64,000 bases of DNA from Pseudomonas maumuensis (GTDB taxonomy: Bacteria; Pseudomonadota; Gammaproteobacteria; Pseudomonadales; Pseudomonadaceae): assembly GCF_019139675.1 (NCBI RefSeq), contig NZ_CP077077.1, forward strand, positions 62,001-126,000, read 5' to 3'. The translations under genes were made by a program, and so were the position numbers. Positions 38,245 through 46,873 of this stretch are shown here, one piece after another (position 1 is the stretch's first letter; each line of letters begins with the position of its first letter). The notes below the pieces were generated by a model, which did no database searches, was not told the origin of the DNA, and was given only the letters and a program-made list of their open reading frames with translations.

Positions 38245-39903
38245 TCAAGGCTGGCGGGCTTCGTCCGGCACGCTGTCGAGCATCAGCCCGCCGGTGTCGG
38301 TGCCGCCCAGTACCACATAGGCACTGCTGCAGAACAAAGAGTTCAAACGTTTCATGTCGGCAATCAGCTCCAAGTGTAGCGAACTGGTCTCGATACTCTG
38401 CACCACTTTACGTTGCAGGCGGCTGACATGGGCGTGGGCAAGGCGCCGTTCCTGGGCGCGAAAGCGGCGTTTCTCGCGCAGTAGCTGGTGCGCGCTCTGC
38501 GGGTCGGCGCTGAGGAACACCGACAGGCCCAGGCGCAGGTTGGCCAGCAGCTGCTCCTGCAGGCCGGTCAGTTCCTCCAGGCCGACCTGGGAGAACTCCC
38601 GGCGTTGCGAGGTCTTCTGCTGCTGTACCTTGCGCAGCATGCGCTCGATGAGGTCGCTGGCCAGCTTGAGGTTGATCGCCAGCTCGATGATCTCCGCCCA
38701 GCGCCGGTTGTCCTGCTCGGCGAGGTCTTCACGGGGCATCTGCGCCAGGTACAGCTTGATGGCGTTGTACAGCGCCTCGGCATCCTCCCCGAGGGCCCGG
38801 ACCTGTTGCGGCAAGGCTGTCTGGGTGCCGCGCAGGGCGCCAAGCATGGCCTCGAGCAGGCTGTCGACGATATCGCCCAGGCGCAGGGTCTCGCGCACGG
38901 CGTTGGCCAGCGCCAGGCTGGGGGTGTTCAACGCGGTCGGGTCCAGGTGGCGTGGCTGATGGTGGCCGTTGCCGTTGTCGCGTTCGGGCAGCAGGTAGCT
39001 GCACAGGCGGCCCATGGGTTTCACCGTTGGCAGCATCAGCAGGCAGCGCAAAGTGTTGTAGAGCAGGTGGAAGCCGATCACCAGTTCTTGCGGGCTGAAG
39101 CTCAGGCTGTCCATCCATTCCACCAGCGGGTGCAGCACCGGGATGATCAGCAGCAGGCCGATCACCTTGTACAGCAGGCTGCCCAGCGCCACCCGGCGCC
39201 CGGCGCTGTTCTGCAGGCTGGTGGTGAGGAAGGCCAGCAGGCCGCTGCCGATGTTGGCGCCGATCACCAGGCCGATGGCCACCGGCAGGCTGATCACTTC
39301 GGCGCCCGCCAGGGTCGCGGTGAGCAGCACGGCCGCCAGGCTGGAGTAGGAAACCATGGCGAACAGCGCGCCGATCAGGGCGTCGAGGAGGATATCGCCG
39401 GTCAGCGAGGCGAACAGCACCTTCACCCCTTGGGCGTGGGTGATCGGCGCGGCGGCGTGGACGATCAGTTGCAGCGCCAGGATGATCAGGCCCAGGCCGA
39501 TGCCGACGCGGCCCAGCTGGCCGGCGCGGGTCTGCTTGCGCGAGAGGAAGAAGATCACCCCGAGGAAGATCAGCAGCGGCGACAGCCAGGACAGGTCGAA
39601 GGTCAGCACCCGCGCCATCAGCGCGGTCCCGACGTCGGCGCCGAGCATGATCGCCAGGGCCGGGGTCATGGCCATCAGGCCCTGGCCGACGAACGAGGTG
39701 ACCAGCATGGCGGTGGCGTTGCTGCTCTGCACCATGGCGGTGACCAGGATCCCGGCGATGAAGGCCAGCGGGCGCTTGTTCATGTTCTGGCCGAGCACCC
39801 GGCGCAGGTTCGAGCCATAGACCCGCAGGATGCCGGTACGCACGATATGGGTGCCCCACACCAGCAACGCCACGGCGGAGAGCAGATTGAGCAGGGTCAG
39901 CAT
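38245..39903 (-). CDS. Na/Pi cotransporter family protein with PhoU-like C-terminal domain
   Basis: 552 residues. The N-terminal 300 residues hold two NptA/PNaS repeats, recognised by QSSNATAMLVTSFV and SYSSLAAVLLTATLAGA, with about nine membrane segments. The C-terminal 200 residues are helical and PhoU-like (LAQMPREDLAEQDNRRWAEIIELAINLKLASDLIERM). Such proteins are proposed phosphate exporters or cotransporters; direction cannot be told here. The upstream region contains a perfect 12-base palindrome GCTGGCGCCAGC (40021-40032). Confidence 0.87.
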   Translation of the reverse strand: MLTLLNLLSAVALLVWGTHIVRTGILRVYGSNLRRVLGQNMNKRPLAFIAGILVTAMVQSSNATAMLVTSFVGQGLMAMTPALAIMLGADVGTALMARVLTFDLSWLSPLLIFLGVIFFLSRKQTRAGQLGRVGIGLGLIILALQLIVHAAAPITHAQGVKVLFASLTGDILLDALIGALFAMVSYSSLAAVLLTATLAGAEVISLPVAIGLVIGANIGSGLLAFLTTSLQNSAGRRVALGSLLYKVIGLLLIIPVLHPLVEWMDSLSFSPQELVIGFHLLYNTLRCLLMLPTVKPMGRLCSYLLPERDNGNGHHQPRHLDPTALNTPSLALANAVRETLRLGDIVDSLLEAMLGALRGTQTALPQQVRALGEDAEALYNAIKLYLAQMPREDLAEQDNRRWAEIIELAINLKLASDLIERMLRKVQQQKTSQRREFSQVGLEELTGLQEQLLANLRLGLSVFLSADPQSAHQLLREKRRFRAQERRLAHAHVSRLQRKVVQSIETSSLHLELIADMKRLNSLFCSSAYVVLGGTDTGGLMLDSVPDEARQP

Positions 39904-40083
39904 GGTCGGGCCCCCTTTTCTTCTATGCCCCTGGGCGGGGCCAATGGGTGCAGCGGTGAGCCTGGCCCGGGGGTGGGCTGTTTTTTCCAGTGCTCACTGA
40001 AGCTTTAGTTGTTTTGCGTGGCTGGCGCCAGCTTGGCATGGGTGAAACCTATTTGAAACATGCGCTAGCACAGGCCAGAACGC

Positions 40084-40109
40084 AAAAAGGGCCCTGCGAA
40101 GGGCCCTTT
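40084..40109 (-). terminator. Intrinsic terminator of the terC gene
   Basis: Ten-base arms AAAGGGCCCT/AGGGCCCTTT with a TCGC loop, followed on the minus strand by T residues. The run on the other side (TTTGTCTTT) makes it partly bidirectional. Confidence 0.85.
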
Positions 40110-40130
40110 GTCTTTCTGCGCTTCCTGGGT

Positions 40131-40901
40131 TTATTGACCCGGGATGTCCTTGCGCAGTTTCACTGGATCGTGTTCCTTGCCCTTCTTGCGTGCCATCGCC
40201 GTGCGCATGCGGATGTTGATCGCCTCCACCGCCAGCGAGAAAGCCATGGCGAAGTAGACGTAGCCCTTCGGCACATGCACATCGAAAGATTCGGCGATCA
40301 GCACGGTACCGACGACGATCAGGAACGAAAGCGCGAGCATCTTCAGCGACGGGTGCTTGTCGATGAAGTCGCTGATGGTGCCGGCGCAGAGCATCATCAC
40401 CAGTACCGCGACGATGATCGCGGCGATCATCACCGGCACGTGGGAGACCATGCCCACCGCAGTGATCACCGAGTCCAGCGAGAACACGATGTCGATGATG
40501 GCGATCTGGATGATGGTGTAGAAGAACTTGCCACCTGCCCCTTTCGGCTCGTCGGGGTTTTCGTCCTCGCCTTCCAGGCCGTGGTAGATCTCCTGGGAGC
40601 TTTTCCACAGGAGGAACAGGCCGCCGAAGAACAGGATCAGGTCGCGCCCGGAGATACCCTCGCCCAGCACATGGAACAGGTCATCGGTTAGGCGCATGAC
40701 CCAGGTGATGGACAGCAGCAGCATGATCCGCGTGACCATGGCCAGGGCCAGGCCGAAGATCCGCGTGCGCGGTTGCATGTGCTTGGGCATGCGGCTGACC
40801 AGGATCGAGATCATGATGATGTTGTCGATCCCGAGCACGATCTCAAGCGCGGTGAGGGTGAAAAAGGCAACCCAGATTTCCGGGCTGGTCAGCCATTCCA
40901 T
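40131..40901 (-). CDS. TerC-family integral membrane protein
   Basis: 256 residues with about seven transmembrane segments. The family signatures are LEIVLGIDNII near the N-terminus and IVFSLDSVITAVGM in the middle, where paired acidic residues in the membrane probably bind a metal ion. TerC/Alx-type proteins are linked to manganese export or to metalation of exported proteins. The ATG giving MEWLTSPEIW has an AAGGA site; a longer start nine codons upstream lacks one. Confidence 0.9.
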   Translation of the reverse strand: MEWLTSPEIWVAFFTLTALEIVLGIDNIIMISILVSRMPKHMQPRTRIFGLALAMVTRIMLLLSITWVMRLTDDLFHVLGEGISGRDLILFFGGLFLLWKSSQEIYHGLEGEDENPDEPKGAGGKFFYTIIQIAIIDIVFSLDSVITAVGMVSHVPVMIAAIIVAVLVMMLCAGTISDFIDKHPSLKMLALSFLIVVGTVLIAESFDVHVPKGYVYFAMAFSLAVEAINIRMRTAMARKKGKEHDPVKLRKDIPGQ

Positions 40902-40925
40902 GTGTATTCCTTCGAGCGGTAAAGG

Positions 40926-40951
40926 CAAAGCGCCCTGATGGCGGGCGCTTT
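40926..40951 (-). terminator. Terminator after the citrate-type transporter gene
   Basis: Nine-base arms AAAGCGCCC/GGGCGCTTT with a seven-base loop. The following T tract on the minus strand is broken (TTTGCCTTT). Confidence 0.7.
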
Positions 40952-40973
40952 GCGGTTGGATGAGGCGCTTGTA

Positions 40974-42281
40974 TTACAGACTGCTGAACAGCGGGAAAGT
41001 CCCCAGTGCCAGTGCGCCGAACATTATGCACAGGCACACCAGCACTGCCCACTTGAGGGTGAAGCGCTGGTGATCGCCGAACTCGATGCCGGCCAGGGCC
41101 ACCAGCAGGTAGGTGGAGGGTACCAGCGGGCTGAGCAGGTGTACCGGCTGCCCGACGATCGACGCGCGGGCCATTTCCACCGGGGTGACGCCGTAGTGGC
41201 TGGCGAACTCCGACAGCACCGGCAGCACGCCGTAGTAGAAGGCGTCGTTGGACATGAAGAAGGTGAACGGCATGCTGACCAGTGCGGTGATCACCGCCAT
41301 GTAGGGGCCGAACGCTTCCGGGATCACCGCCAGCAGGCTCTTGGACATGGCATCGACCATGCCGGTACCCGACAGGATGCCGGTGAAGATGCCGGCGGCG
41401 AAGATCAACCCGCTCACGGCCAGCACGCTGGAGGCGTGGGCGGCGATGCGGTCCTTCTGCTGCTGCAGGCACGGGTAGTTGACGATCATGGCGATGCTGA
41501 AGGCGATCATGAACAGCACCGGCAGCGGCAGCACGCCGGCGATCAGCGCGACCATCAGCGCGGCGGTCAGGGCGCCGTTGAACCACAGCAGCTTGGGCCG
41601 GCGGGCTTCCGGGAACTGCGATACGCTGATTTCGCTGTGGTCGATGTCGTCGGTCGGCAGGTGCAGTTCACCGAGGCGGGCACGTTCGCGCAGGCCGTAC
41701 CAGTAGGCGATGGCGAGGATCGCCAGCACACCGAAGGCCATGGCCGGGATCATCGGCACGAAGATGTCCGAAGGGTCCACGTGCAGGGCGCTGGCGGCGC
41801 GCGCGGTAGGGCCGCCCCACGGGGTCATGTTCATTACCCCGCCGGCGAGGATGATCAGGCCGGCCATGATCCGCGGGCTCATGCCCAGGCGGCTGTACAT
41901 CGGCAGCATCGCGGCGCAGCAGATCATGTAGGTGGTGGCGCCGTCACCGTCCAGGGACACCACCAGGGCCAGCACCGCGGTGCCGACCGAGACTTTCAGC
42001 GGGTCGCCCTTGACCAGCTTGAGGATCTTGCGCACGGCCGGGTCGAACAGGCCGGAGTCGATCATCAGGGCGAAGTAGAGAATGGCGAACATCAGCATCA
42101 CGCCGGTGGGCGCGAGCTTGCTGATGCCCTGCAGCATCATCGGGCCGATGTCGCTGTAGAAGCCGCCGAACAGGGCGAACAGGATCGGTACCAGGATCAG
42201 CGCGATCAAGGCCGACAGGCGCTTGGTCATGATCAGGTACATGAAGGTGATGACCATGGCGAAGCCGAGGAAGGTCAGCAT
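40974..42281 (-). CDS. CitMHS-family citrate transporter
   Basis: 435-residue membrane protein with about twelve hydrophobic segments, resembling the citrate-metal:proton symporters CitM/CitN (DGDGATTYMICCAAMLPMYSRL, MTPWGGPTARAASAL, SNDAFYYGVLPVL are family hallmarks). Imports citrate, probably complexed with magnesium or calcium. A GGAG site precedes the ATG. No two-component or LysR partner lies next to it, so regulation is not evident. Confidence 0.9.
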   Translation of the reverse strand: MLTFLGFAMVITFMYLIMTKRLSALIALILVPILFALFGGFYSDIGPMMLQGISKLAPTGVMLMFAILYFALMIDSGLFDPAVRKILKLVKGDPLKVSVGTAVLALVVSLDGDGATTYMICCAAMLPMYSRLGMSPRIMAGLIILAGGVMNMTPWGGPTARAASALHVDPSDIFVPMIPAMAFGVLAILAIAYWYGLRERARLGELHLPTDDIDHSEISVSQFPEARRPKLLWFNGALTAALMVALIAGVLPLPVLFMIAFSIAMIVNYPCLQQQKDRIAAHASSVLAVSGLIFAAGIFTGILSGTGMVDAMSKSLLAVIPEAFGPYMAVITALVSMPFTFFMSNDAFYYGVLPVLSEFASHYGVTPVEMARASIVGQPVHLLSPLVPSTYLLVALAGIEFGDHQRFTLKWAVLVCLCIMFGALALGTFPLFSSL

Positions 42282-42549
42282 GGCGGTACTCCAGGCGTGG
42301 CGCGGCGAAAGGAAGGACGATTCGGGCGGATCAGCGCGTCAGGCGCTGCGCGAGGAGCAGGCGGAGGGGGACTGCGAAAAGGCGGGCACAGGAAAACATC
42401 AGAATCACCATTGTTGTTGTTGATTGGGCCGGGCGCGGAAATTTCCGGGTGCCCTGGCTGACCGGTCTGCTGCCGGTGGTGGCGCTATCCTATGTGGGCA
42501 AGCTTTCAGCCAGCTTTCGGCTGGTGCCAGGCGACGGGAGGTCGTTTCG

Positions 42550-42951
42550 ATGTCGGATGTCGTGGAAGGCGGGTGCCATTGCGGTGCCCTGCGTTATCGC
42601 TTGTCGGGCGCCTTGGACGATGTCGCCCATTGCCATTGCTCGATCTGCCGGCGGGTCAGCGGGGGCACTCTGGTGACCTGGGTCACCCTGCCCTTCGAGG
42701 CTTTCCAGTGGCTGGCGGGCTCACCGCAGCGCTACATGGCGCCGGAAACCTGTAGCCGCTATTTCTGTGGCAGTTGCGGGGCGCACGTGGCGCTGGTGAC
42801 GACCCATAGCCCGGATTCGATCGATGTAACCGTGGCGACGCTGGATCACCCGGAGCGGGTGCCGGCCAATCGGCATATCTGGGTGGGGAGCCGGTTGCCG
42901 TGGTTGCAGGTGGATCAAGGGTTGCCGGAGGAAGACGAGGAAAACCTGTAG
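42550..42951 (+). CDS. GFA-fold (CENP-V/GFA) zinc protein
   Basis: 133-residue zinc protein of the glutathione-dependent formaldehyde-activating-like family. Zinc ligands follow the family pattern: GGCHCG (Cys9, Cys11), CHCSIC (Cys28, Cys30, Cys33) and YFCGSCGAH (Cys73, Cys76). The name is historical; most members have no proven link to formaldehyde. A GGGAGG site precedes the ATG. Divergent from the citrate transporter gene across 268 bases with no other recognisable element. Confidence 0.9.
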   Translation: MSDVVEGGCHCGALRYRLSGALDDVAHCHCSICRRVSGGTLVTWVTLPFEAFQWLAGSPQRYMAPETCSRYFCGSCGAHVALVTTHSPDSIDVTVATLDHPERVPANRHIWVGSRLPWLQVDQGLPEEDEENL

Positions 42952-42979
42952 GGTATTGTGCTGCCTCTTCTGGCCCTAT

Positions 42980-43039
42980 CGCCGGCAAGCCGGCTCCCAC
43001 AGGGTTATGCGATCCTTGTGGGAGCCGGCTTGCCGGCGA
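42980..43039. repeat. REP pair between the GFA and DUF4105 genes
   Basis: Inverted standard cores with a 15-base spacer between two convergent genes. Confidence 0.9.
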
Positions 43040-43060
43040 TAGAGGCTGACCTGCCATGTA

Positions 43061-45019
43061 CTAGGGCAGCTGCAACCCCCCGGCCGCCTTGTGCAACGCC
43101 CTCAGGTGCTCGCCCACCTGCTTGATATTGGCCTCTACTGCCTTGATCTCCCGGCCCCGCTCGGGCCCCAGCAGCGCCCTCACCTGCTGGTCGAGATCGG
43201 TGCTCAGGCGCAGCAGCTGCGCCTGGCGCTCGCTGCTCACCTGTTCCAGTTGCTTGCGCTCGCCCGGCTGCGGCAGGCCGTAGCCCCCTGCCCCGAGCAA
43301 TTCCGCCGGGCGGCTGAGGAAGCCGCTGTTGGCCAGCATCGCCTGCAAGGTTTCGTTGGCCTTGTCGAAACTGCCGTCCTTGAGCGCCCGTCCGTTCAGG
43401 TAGCGTTGCTTGACCTCATCCTGGGCCAGCAGCAGCTGGCGCCGCAGCCCGGCCTGTTCGAGCAGCAGCAAGGCCGCGCTGGTGCGCAGGTCGGCGCGGT
43501 CGAACCACTGGCGGCGCTGCTCGGCTTCCAGGGCCAACCAGTCTTCCACCGTCGTCTGTTTGATCGGCAGCTGCTTGCGCAACACCTCGAACATGGCCTG
43601 GTAGCGGTCGCGGTAAGAGTCGAAGCGATAGCCCAGGCGCAGCGCTTCGCGTGGATCGTCGAGCACGCTGGTATCGGCCAGTCCCCTGCCCTTCATGACC
43701 TCGAGCAGGCCGTTGGGCATGATGCTGTCCAGGTCGTTCAGGCGTGGATTACCGGTGCCGCTGCGTAGCAGCTTGAGCGACTCCACCGCGCAGTTGTTGG
43801 ACAGGAAGTAGTAGTTGCCGTCGTAGCTCCAATGCATCTCGGCGGCCTGGCGCACCAGGTTTTCGATCTCGGCGCGGCTGAGCTTAAGCGGCACCGAGGC
43901 CAGGCTGCGCAGCTCGGTCTTGGTGTACTCGTCGATCACCTGCCCCAGCGGCAGCACGAACAGCCGCGAGGGGTAGGCGCCGACCAGGCCGTCCCAGCTG
44001 GACAGCTGCACGTCGTTGACGAAGGCGCGGTATGACAGCACCAGGCTCTGGTCGAGGTCCAGGCGACAGGCCGGCCCACGTGGGCGGCCCGGGGCGCAGA
44101 TCACCAGGCGCAGCATGCTGTGGCCCCAGCGGCTGACCCAGTTCTGGTTGGCCTCGGCCAGCAGGTAGTCGACCTCGTAGACCCGCTCCGGGTCGATCTC
44201 GCCCAAGGGTTGGCGGGCGAAGTCGTTGCCGGCGTTGAGGAACGGTAGGCCCTTGGCGCAGGCGTCCTGGCGCGGCGCCCAGTCGAAGTGGTCGCGCAGG
44301 TACTGGTTCAGCGCCGGGCGGCGACAGGCGTAGCTCGGGTCGAGGAGGAAGTACTCCATGTTGACCGCGACGAACTCCTTCGGGCTGCTCAGCTCGTAGG
44401 GATCCGGGCTGCGCACCAGCTGGCCGTTGTGCTGCTCTCGCTCGCCGCGCCGGCCGACGTACTGCGGCCAGCCGGCCAGGTCCAGCAGGCGCGGGTCGTC
44501 GCTCAAGGTGAAGCGGCGTTCGGCCTGGCCGCGACAGTCCTGCGGCAGGCCGACCTTGCCAAGTGCGCCCTGCTGGCGCTTGCAGCGGCTGATCAGCTGG
44601 CGCTCGGCCTGCGGCCACAGGCGGGCGCGGTCATAGATATGGGTCAGCTCGTGGAGCACGGTGGCGAGCAGTTCTTCACGGACCGTGCCATGGGGGCGGT
44701 TGGTCTTCTCGCGGACGGCGCTGCCGTCTACGAGGCCCGGCAGCAGGCGCCGGTTGAGATCCAGGCTGGCGACCGGCGAAGCCTGGCCATAGGCATCCTC
44801 GGGCATGCGCGAGGTCCAGCTGACCAGGATCTGCCGGTCGAGCTGCTGCTTGAAGCGCGGTGGCAGCTTGGCCATGGCTTCGTCGAGCAGCACCTGGCTG
44901 GCCTGCTGTTGCGAAGGGTCGAGGCCGTCGGTCTGCAGCACCAGCTGCAGATCGGCCAGGGCGGGCGTGCCAAGCAGCGTCAGGGCGCAGCCCAGCAGCC
45001 AGGCACGCATGCGCTTCAC
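43061..45019 (-). CDS. DUF4105 exported protein with HExxH and NlpC-like motifs
   Basis: 652-residue envelope protein with a signal peptide (ends TPALAD). The N-terminal half carries a gluzincin-like metalloprotease motif, His123-Glu-Leu-Thr-His127, with a possible third ligand in KEFVAVNMEYF (Glu215). The C-terminal DUF4105 part has the His and Cys of a circularly permuted NlpC/papain fold: His300 in SRWGHSML and Cys410 in LSNNCAVESL. The last 100 residues are helical and Glu/Gln-rich. Two separate catalytic centres are therefore possible. It overlaps the upstream DUF2388 gene (ATGA). Substrate unknown. Confidence 0.82.
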   Translation of the reverse strand: MKRMRAWLLGCALTLLGTPALADLQLVLQTDGLDPSQQQASQVLLDEAMAKLPPRFKQQLDRQILVSWTSRMPEDAYGQASPVASLDLNRRLLPGLVDGSAVREKTNRPHGTVREELLATVLHELTHIYDRARLWPQAERQLISRCKRQQGALGKVGLPQDCRGQAERRFTLSDDPRLLDLAGWPQYVGRRGEREQHNGQLVRSPDPYELSSPKEFVAVNMEYFLLDPSYACRRPALNQYLRDHFDWAPRQDACAKGLPFLNAGNDFARQPLGEIDPERVYEVDYLLAEANQNWVSRWGHSMLRLVICAPGRPRGPACRLDLDQSLVLSYRAFVNDVQLSSWDGLVGAYPSRLFVLPLGQVIDEYTKTELRSLASVPLKLSRAEIENLVRQAAEMHWSYDGNYYFLSNNCAVESLKLLRSGTGNPRLNDLDSIMPNGLLEVMKGRGLADTSVLDDPREALRLGYRFDSYRDRYQAMFEVLRKQLPIKQTTVEDWLALEAEQRRQWFDRADLRTSAALLLLEQAGLRRQLLLAQDEVKQRYLNGRALKDGSFDKANETLQAMLANSGFLSRPAELLGAGGYGLPQPGERKQLEQVSSERQAQLLRLSTDLDQQVRALLGPERGREIKAVEANIKQVGEHLRALHKAAGGLQLP

Positions 45020-45336
45020 AGGGCGAGGATGGCTTCGGCCAGCACCTGGTCGCTGGCGTCGCGGGCTTCGGGCACGCGAGCGCGCAAGGTGTCGAAGGCG
45101 GCTTCGAGCTGCGCACCGCGGATGTCGCCATTGCTGGCGACGAAGCTGGCGGCGTCGTCGTGGGCTTCACGCACCACTTTCGAGTCGCGGATCGAGGTGG
45201 TGGTGTCAGAGGTGAAGTCGATCGAACGGCCAAAGGCGCGGACGATGATGTTGCTGGTGGCCACCAGGGTGTGTGCCTGGGCCAGGTCGGCGAGCAGCAG
45301 CATGCCGAGGGTGGCGGCGATCAGCGGTTTACGCAT
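45016..45336 (-). CDS. DUF2388 exported small protein, copy 1 (proximal to DUF4105)
   Basis: 106-residue protein with signal peptide ending in AQAHTL. The core has the family pattern DDAASFVASNGDIRGAQLEA and the chain ends in LAEAILAL. Its stop overlaps the start of the DUF4105 gene, so they are translationally coupled. Start chosen at the ATG giving MRKPLIAATL, preceded by GGAG; an ATG seven codons earlier is less likely. Confidence 0.84.
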   Translation of the reverse strand: MRKPLIAATLGMLLLADLAQAHTLVATSNIIVRAFGRSIDFTSDTTTSIRDSKVVREAHDDAASFVASNGDIRGAQLEAAFDTLRARVPEARDASDQVLAEAILAL

Positions 45337-45371
45337 GGAGCATCTCCGGAAATGCAAGGGAGCGGGTGTAG

Positions 45372-45665
45372 TTATTGGACGAGAATCGCCTCGGCCAGTT
45401 CACGGTCGCCGACAGAGTGCCGGGCGCAGCCTTGGCGCAGGGCGTCGAACGCCGCCTCCAGGCGGGCGCCACGGATCAGCCCGTCGCTGGCGACGAACAC
45501 GGCGGCATCGTCACGGGCCGCGACGATCCGTTTGCGGTCGAAGGGGGCGGCCGTGACCTGGCTGGTGACGTAGCCCGTGATGACCAGGCTCTGGGTAGTG
45601 GCATCCATCGCCTGGGCGCTGTTTATGCAGGCCAGGGCGGCAAAGGAAAGCAATAGGTAACGCAT
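45372..45665 (-). CDS. DUF2388 exported small protein, copy 2
   Basis: 97-residue paralog with signal peptide ending in NSAQAMDA. Core reads ARDDAAVFVASDGLIRGARL and the C-terminus ends in LAEAILVQ. It differs from its neighbours by an extra Cys (GCARHS). It is 35 bases upstream of copy 1 on the same strand. Confidence 0.83.
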   Translation of the reverse strand: MRYLLLSFAALACINSAQAMDATTQSLVITGYVTSQVTAAPFDRKRIVAARDDAAVFVASDGLIRGARLEAAFDALRQGCARHSVGDRELAEAILVQ

Positions 45666-45752
45666 GGGCTCTGGAAGTGGCGATTGTCTCGGGCTGCGAA
45701 GGCTACCCCGGATGCACGGCTCGGGGCCAGTGAATCCGGGGCAAGGGCAGGG

Positions 45753-46070
45753 TCAGATAGCGAGGATGGCGCGCGCCAGCTGCGCATCGCTGGCTTGCAG
45801 GGCCGGCAACTGCTGGCGGATATGCACGAATGCGCTTTCCAGCTTGGCACCGCGGATGGCGCCATCGCTGCCGACGAAGCTGGCGGCATCGTCACGGGCG
45901 GCCTTGACGATCTTGTCGTCGCGGAACGAGGAGGAGATATCGGACGTGGCGTCGGTCGAGGCGGCTACGGCGCCGACGACGGCGTCGGTGGTGACGACGA
46001 AGCTGGTGGCGTTGGCGGCACCGGCGAGGGACAGCAGCAAGGCGGCGCCAATCAGTTGATAACGGGACAT
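45753..46070 (-). CDS. DUF2388 exported small protein, copy 3 (first in operon)
   Basis: 105-residue paralog with signal peptide ending in GAANATS. Core reads ARDDAASFVGSDGAIRGAKL, with the C-terminus LARAILAI. An AGGAG site precedes the ATG giving MSRYQLIG. The upstream region is unusually AT-rich and contains ACTGT boxes. DUF2388 proteins are small periplasmic proteins of unknown function found mainly in Pseudomonas. Confidence 0.84.
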   Translation of the reverse strand: MSRYQLIGAALLLSLAGAANATSFVVTTDAVVGAVAASTDATSDISSSFRDDKIVKAARDDAASFVGSDGAIRGAKLESAFVHIRQQLPALQASDAQLARAILAI

Positions 46071-46218
46071 GTTGGTGGACTCCTGCACAGGGTCAAGGGT
46101 GGTTCTGGTTATCGGACGCTCGCTTGGCTCGTCACGGTACTTTAAGTGCCAGGCGCGTAAGACAAGCGTATCACGCGGCGGTTCTGACGCCTGGGCGCGA
46201 AAAACGGATCAAATCGTA

Positions 46219-46253
46219 ACTGTATCTATAGATTTTCAATTCTATAAAACTGT
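46219..46253. promoter_or_regulatory. Paired ACTGT boxes upstream of the DUF2388 operon
   Basis: Two same-orientation ACTGT boxes 30 bases apart flank the inverted repeat TATAGA-N8-TCTATA, in an AT-rich island. Read on the minus strand they include ACAGTTTTATA, an 11-mer that also occurs at 46825-46835. Confidence 0.55.
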
Positions 46254-46294
46254 TATGTTTGCGTACGCAAGTGCTCTACTGCGCGGCTTAAAAC

Positions 46295-46324
46295 AAAAAA
46301 CCCGCCGCAGTTGCCTGCGGCGGG
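46295..46324 (-). terminator. Intrinsic terminator of the DUF1127 gene
   Basis: Perfect ten-base arms CCCGCCGCAG/CTGCGGCGGG with a 4-base loop; on the minus strand it is followed by six T residues. Confidence 0.92.
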
Positions 46325-46367
46325 TTCTTGAGAATTCACGGTGCCGGCCTGGGCCGGCGGCCGGCGC

Positions 46368-46580
46368 TTAGCGCCAGAAAGGCTTGCTCAGCTCTTCGTA
46401 GCGCTGCGACTCGCTGATACCGGCGTCCGCCAGCAGGCGGGAGTCCAGGCGCGCCAGTTGGCGGCGGCTGGCCATGCGGCGCTGCCACAGTACCAGGGTG
46501 GACAGGACGCGCAGCGGCAGGGCGGCGTTGGAAGCTTGGGCGTTTTCGAAAACCAGGTCGGAACTGAGGGTACGTTCCAT
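46368..46580 (-). CDS. DUF1127 (YjiS-like) small protein
   Basis: 70-residue protein. The C-terminal 45 residues fit DUF1127: a helix with W-x-x-R (LVLWQRRMASRRQLARLD) followed by LLADAGISESQRYEELSKPFW. Arg-rich DUF1127 proteins bind RNA or act in stress and phosphate metabolism in alphaproteobacteria; a role here is unknown. AAGGA site upstream. Its upstream region contains the ACAGT-box array. In E. coli the DUF1127 gene yjiS neighbours a MocR-type regulator gene, yjiR; no such regulator is in this window. Confidence 0.88.
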   Translation of the reverse strand: MERTLSSDLVFENAQASNAALPLRVLSTLVLWQRRMASRRQLARLDSRLLADAGISESQRYEELSKPFWR

Positions 46581-46657
46581 GATGTGTCATCCTTCCGCTT
46601 GTGGCGGCATTAGGGAGTGATTTAACTGGTGCCCATCTTCCTCCTCTCTCGTCCAGA

Positions 46658-46869
46658 ACAGTAGGTACAGTTCATGTGTATTGTGATGGGCCAGTTAACT
46701 GTTGAAAGCGACTGTTGCACCGGTTATTGAGGGAACTGTACTGGTGCGCACTTTTTTGGTGCGATTTTGTGGTGTTGGCAGGGAAATGGTCGGCAGGAAG
46801 TGAGGTATATAGCAGTACAGTAGTACAGTTTTATATGGATGCTGGCTTCAAAGTGTTCAGCGATACAGT
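46658..46869. promoter_or_regulatory. Array of eight ACAGT/ACTGT boxes upstream of DUF1127
   Basis: ACAGT occurs at 46658, 46667, 46817, 46825 and 46865, and its complement ACTGT at 46698, 46711 and 46735. For a 5-mer counted on both strands about 0.4 would be expected in this length. Flanking bases are shared too: GATACAGTTGCG at 46863 resembles GATACAGTTACG in the other cluster. Possibly a binding array for a direct-repeat regulator of the MocR/GntR kind; regulator unknown. The remaining sequence up to 46873 holds no gene. Confidence 0.6.
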
Positions 46870-46873
46870 TGCG

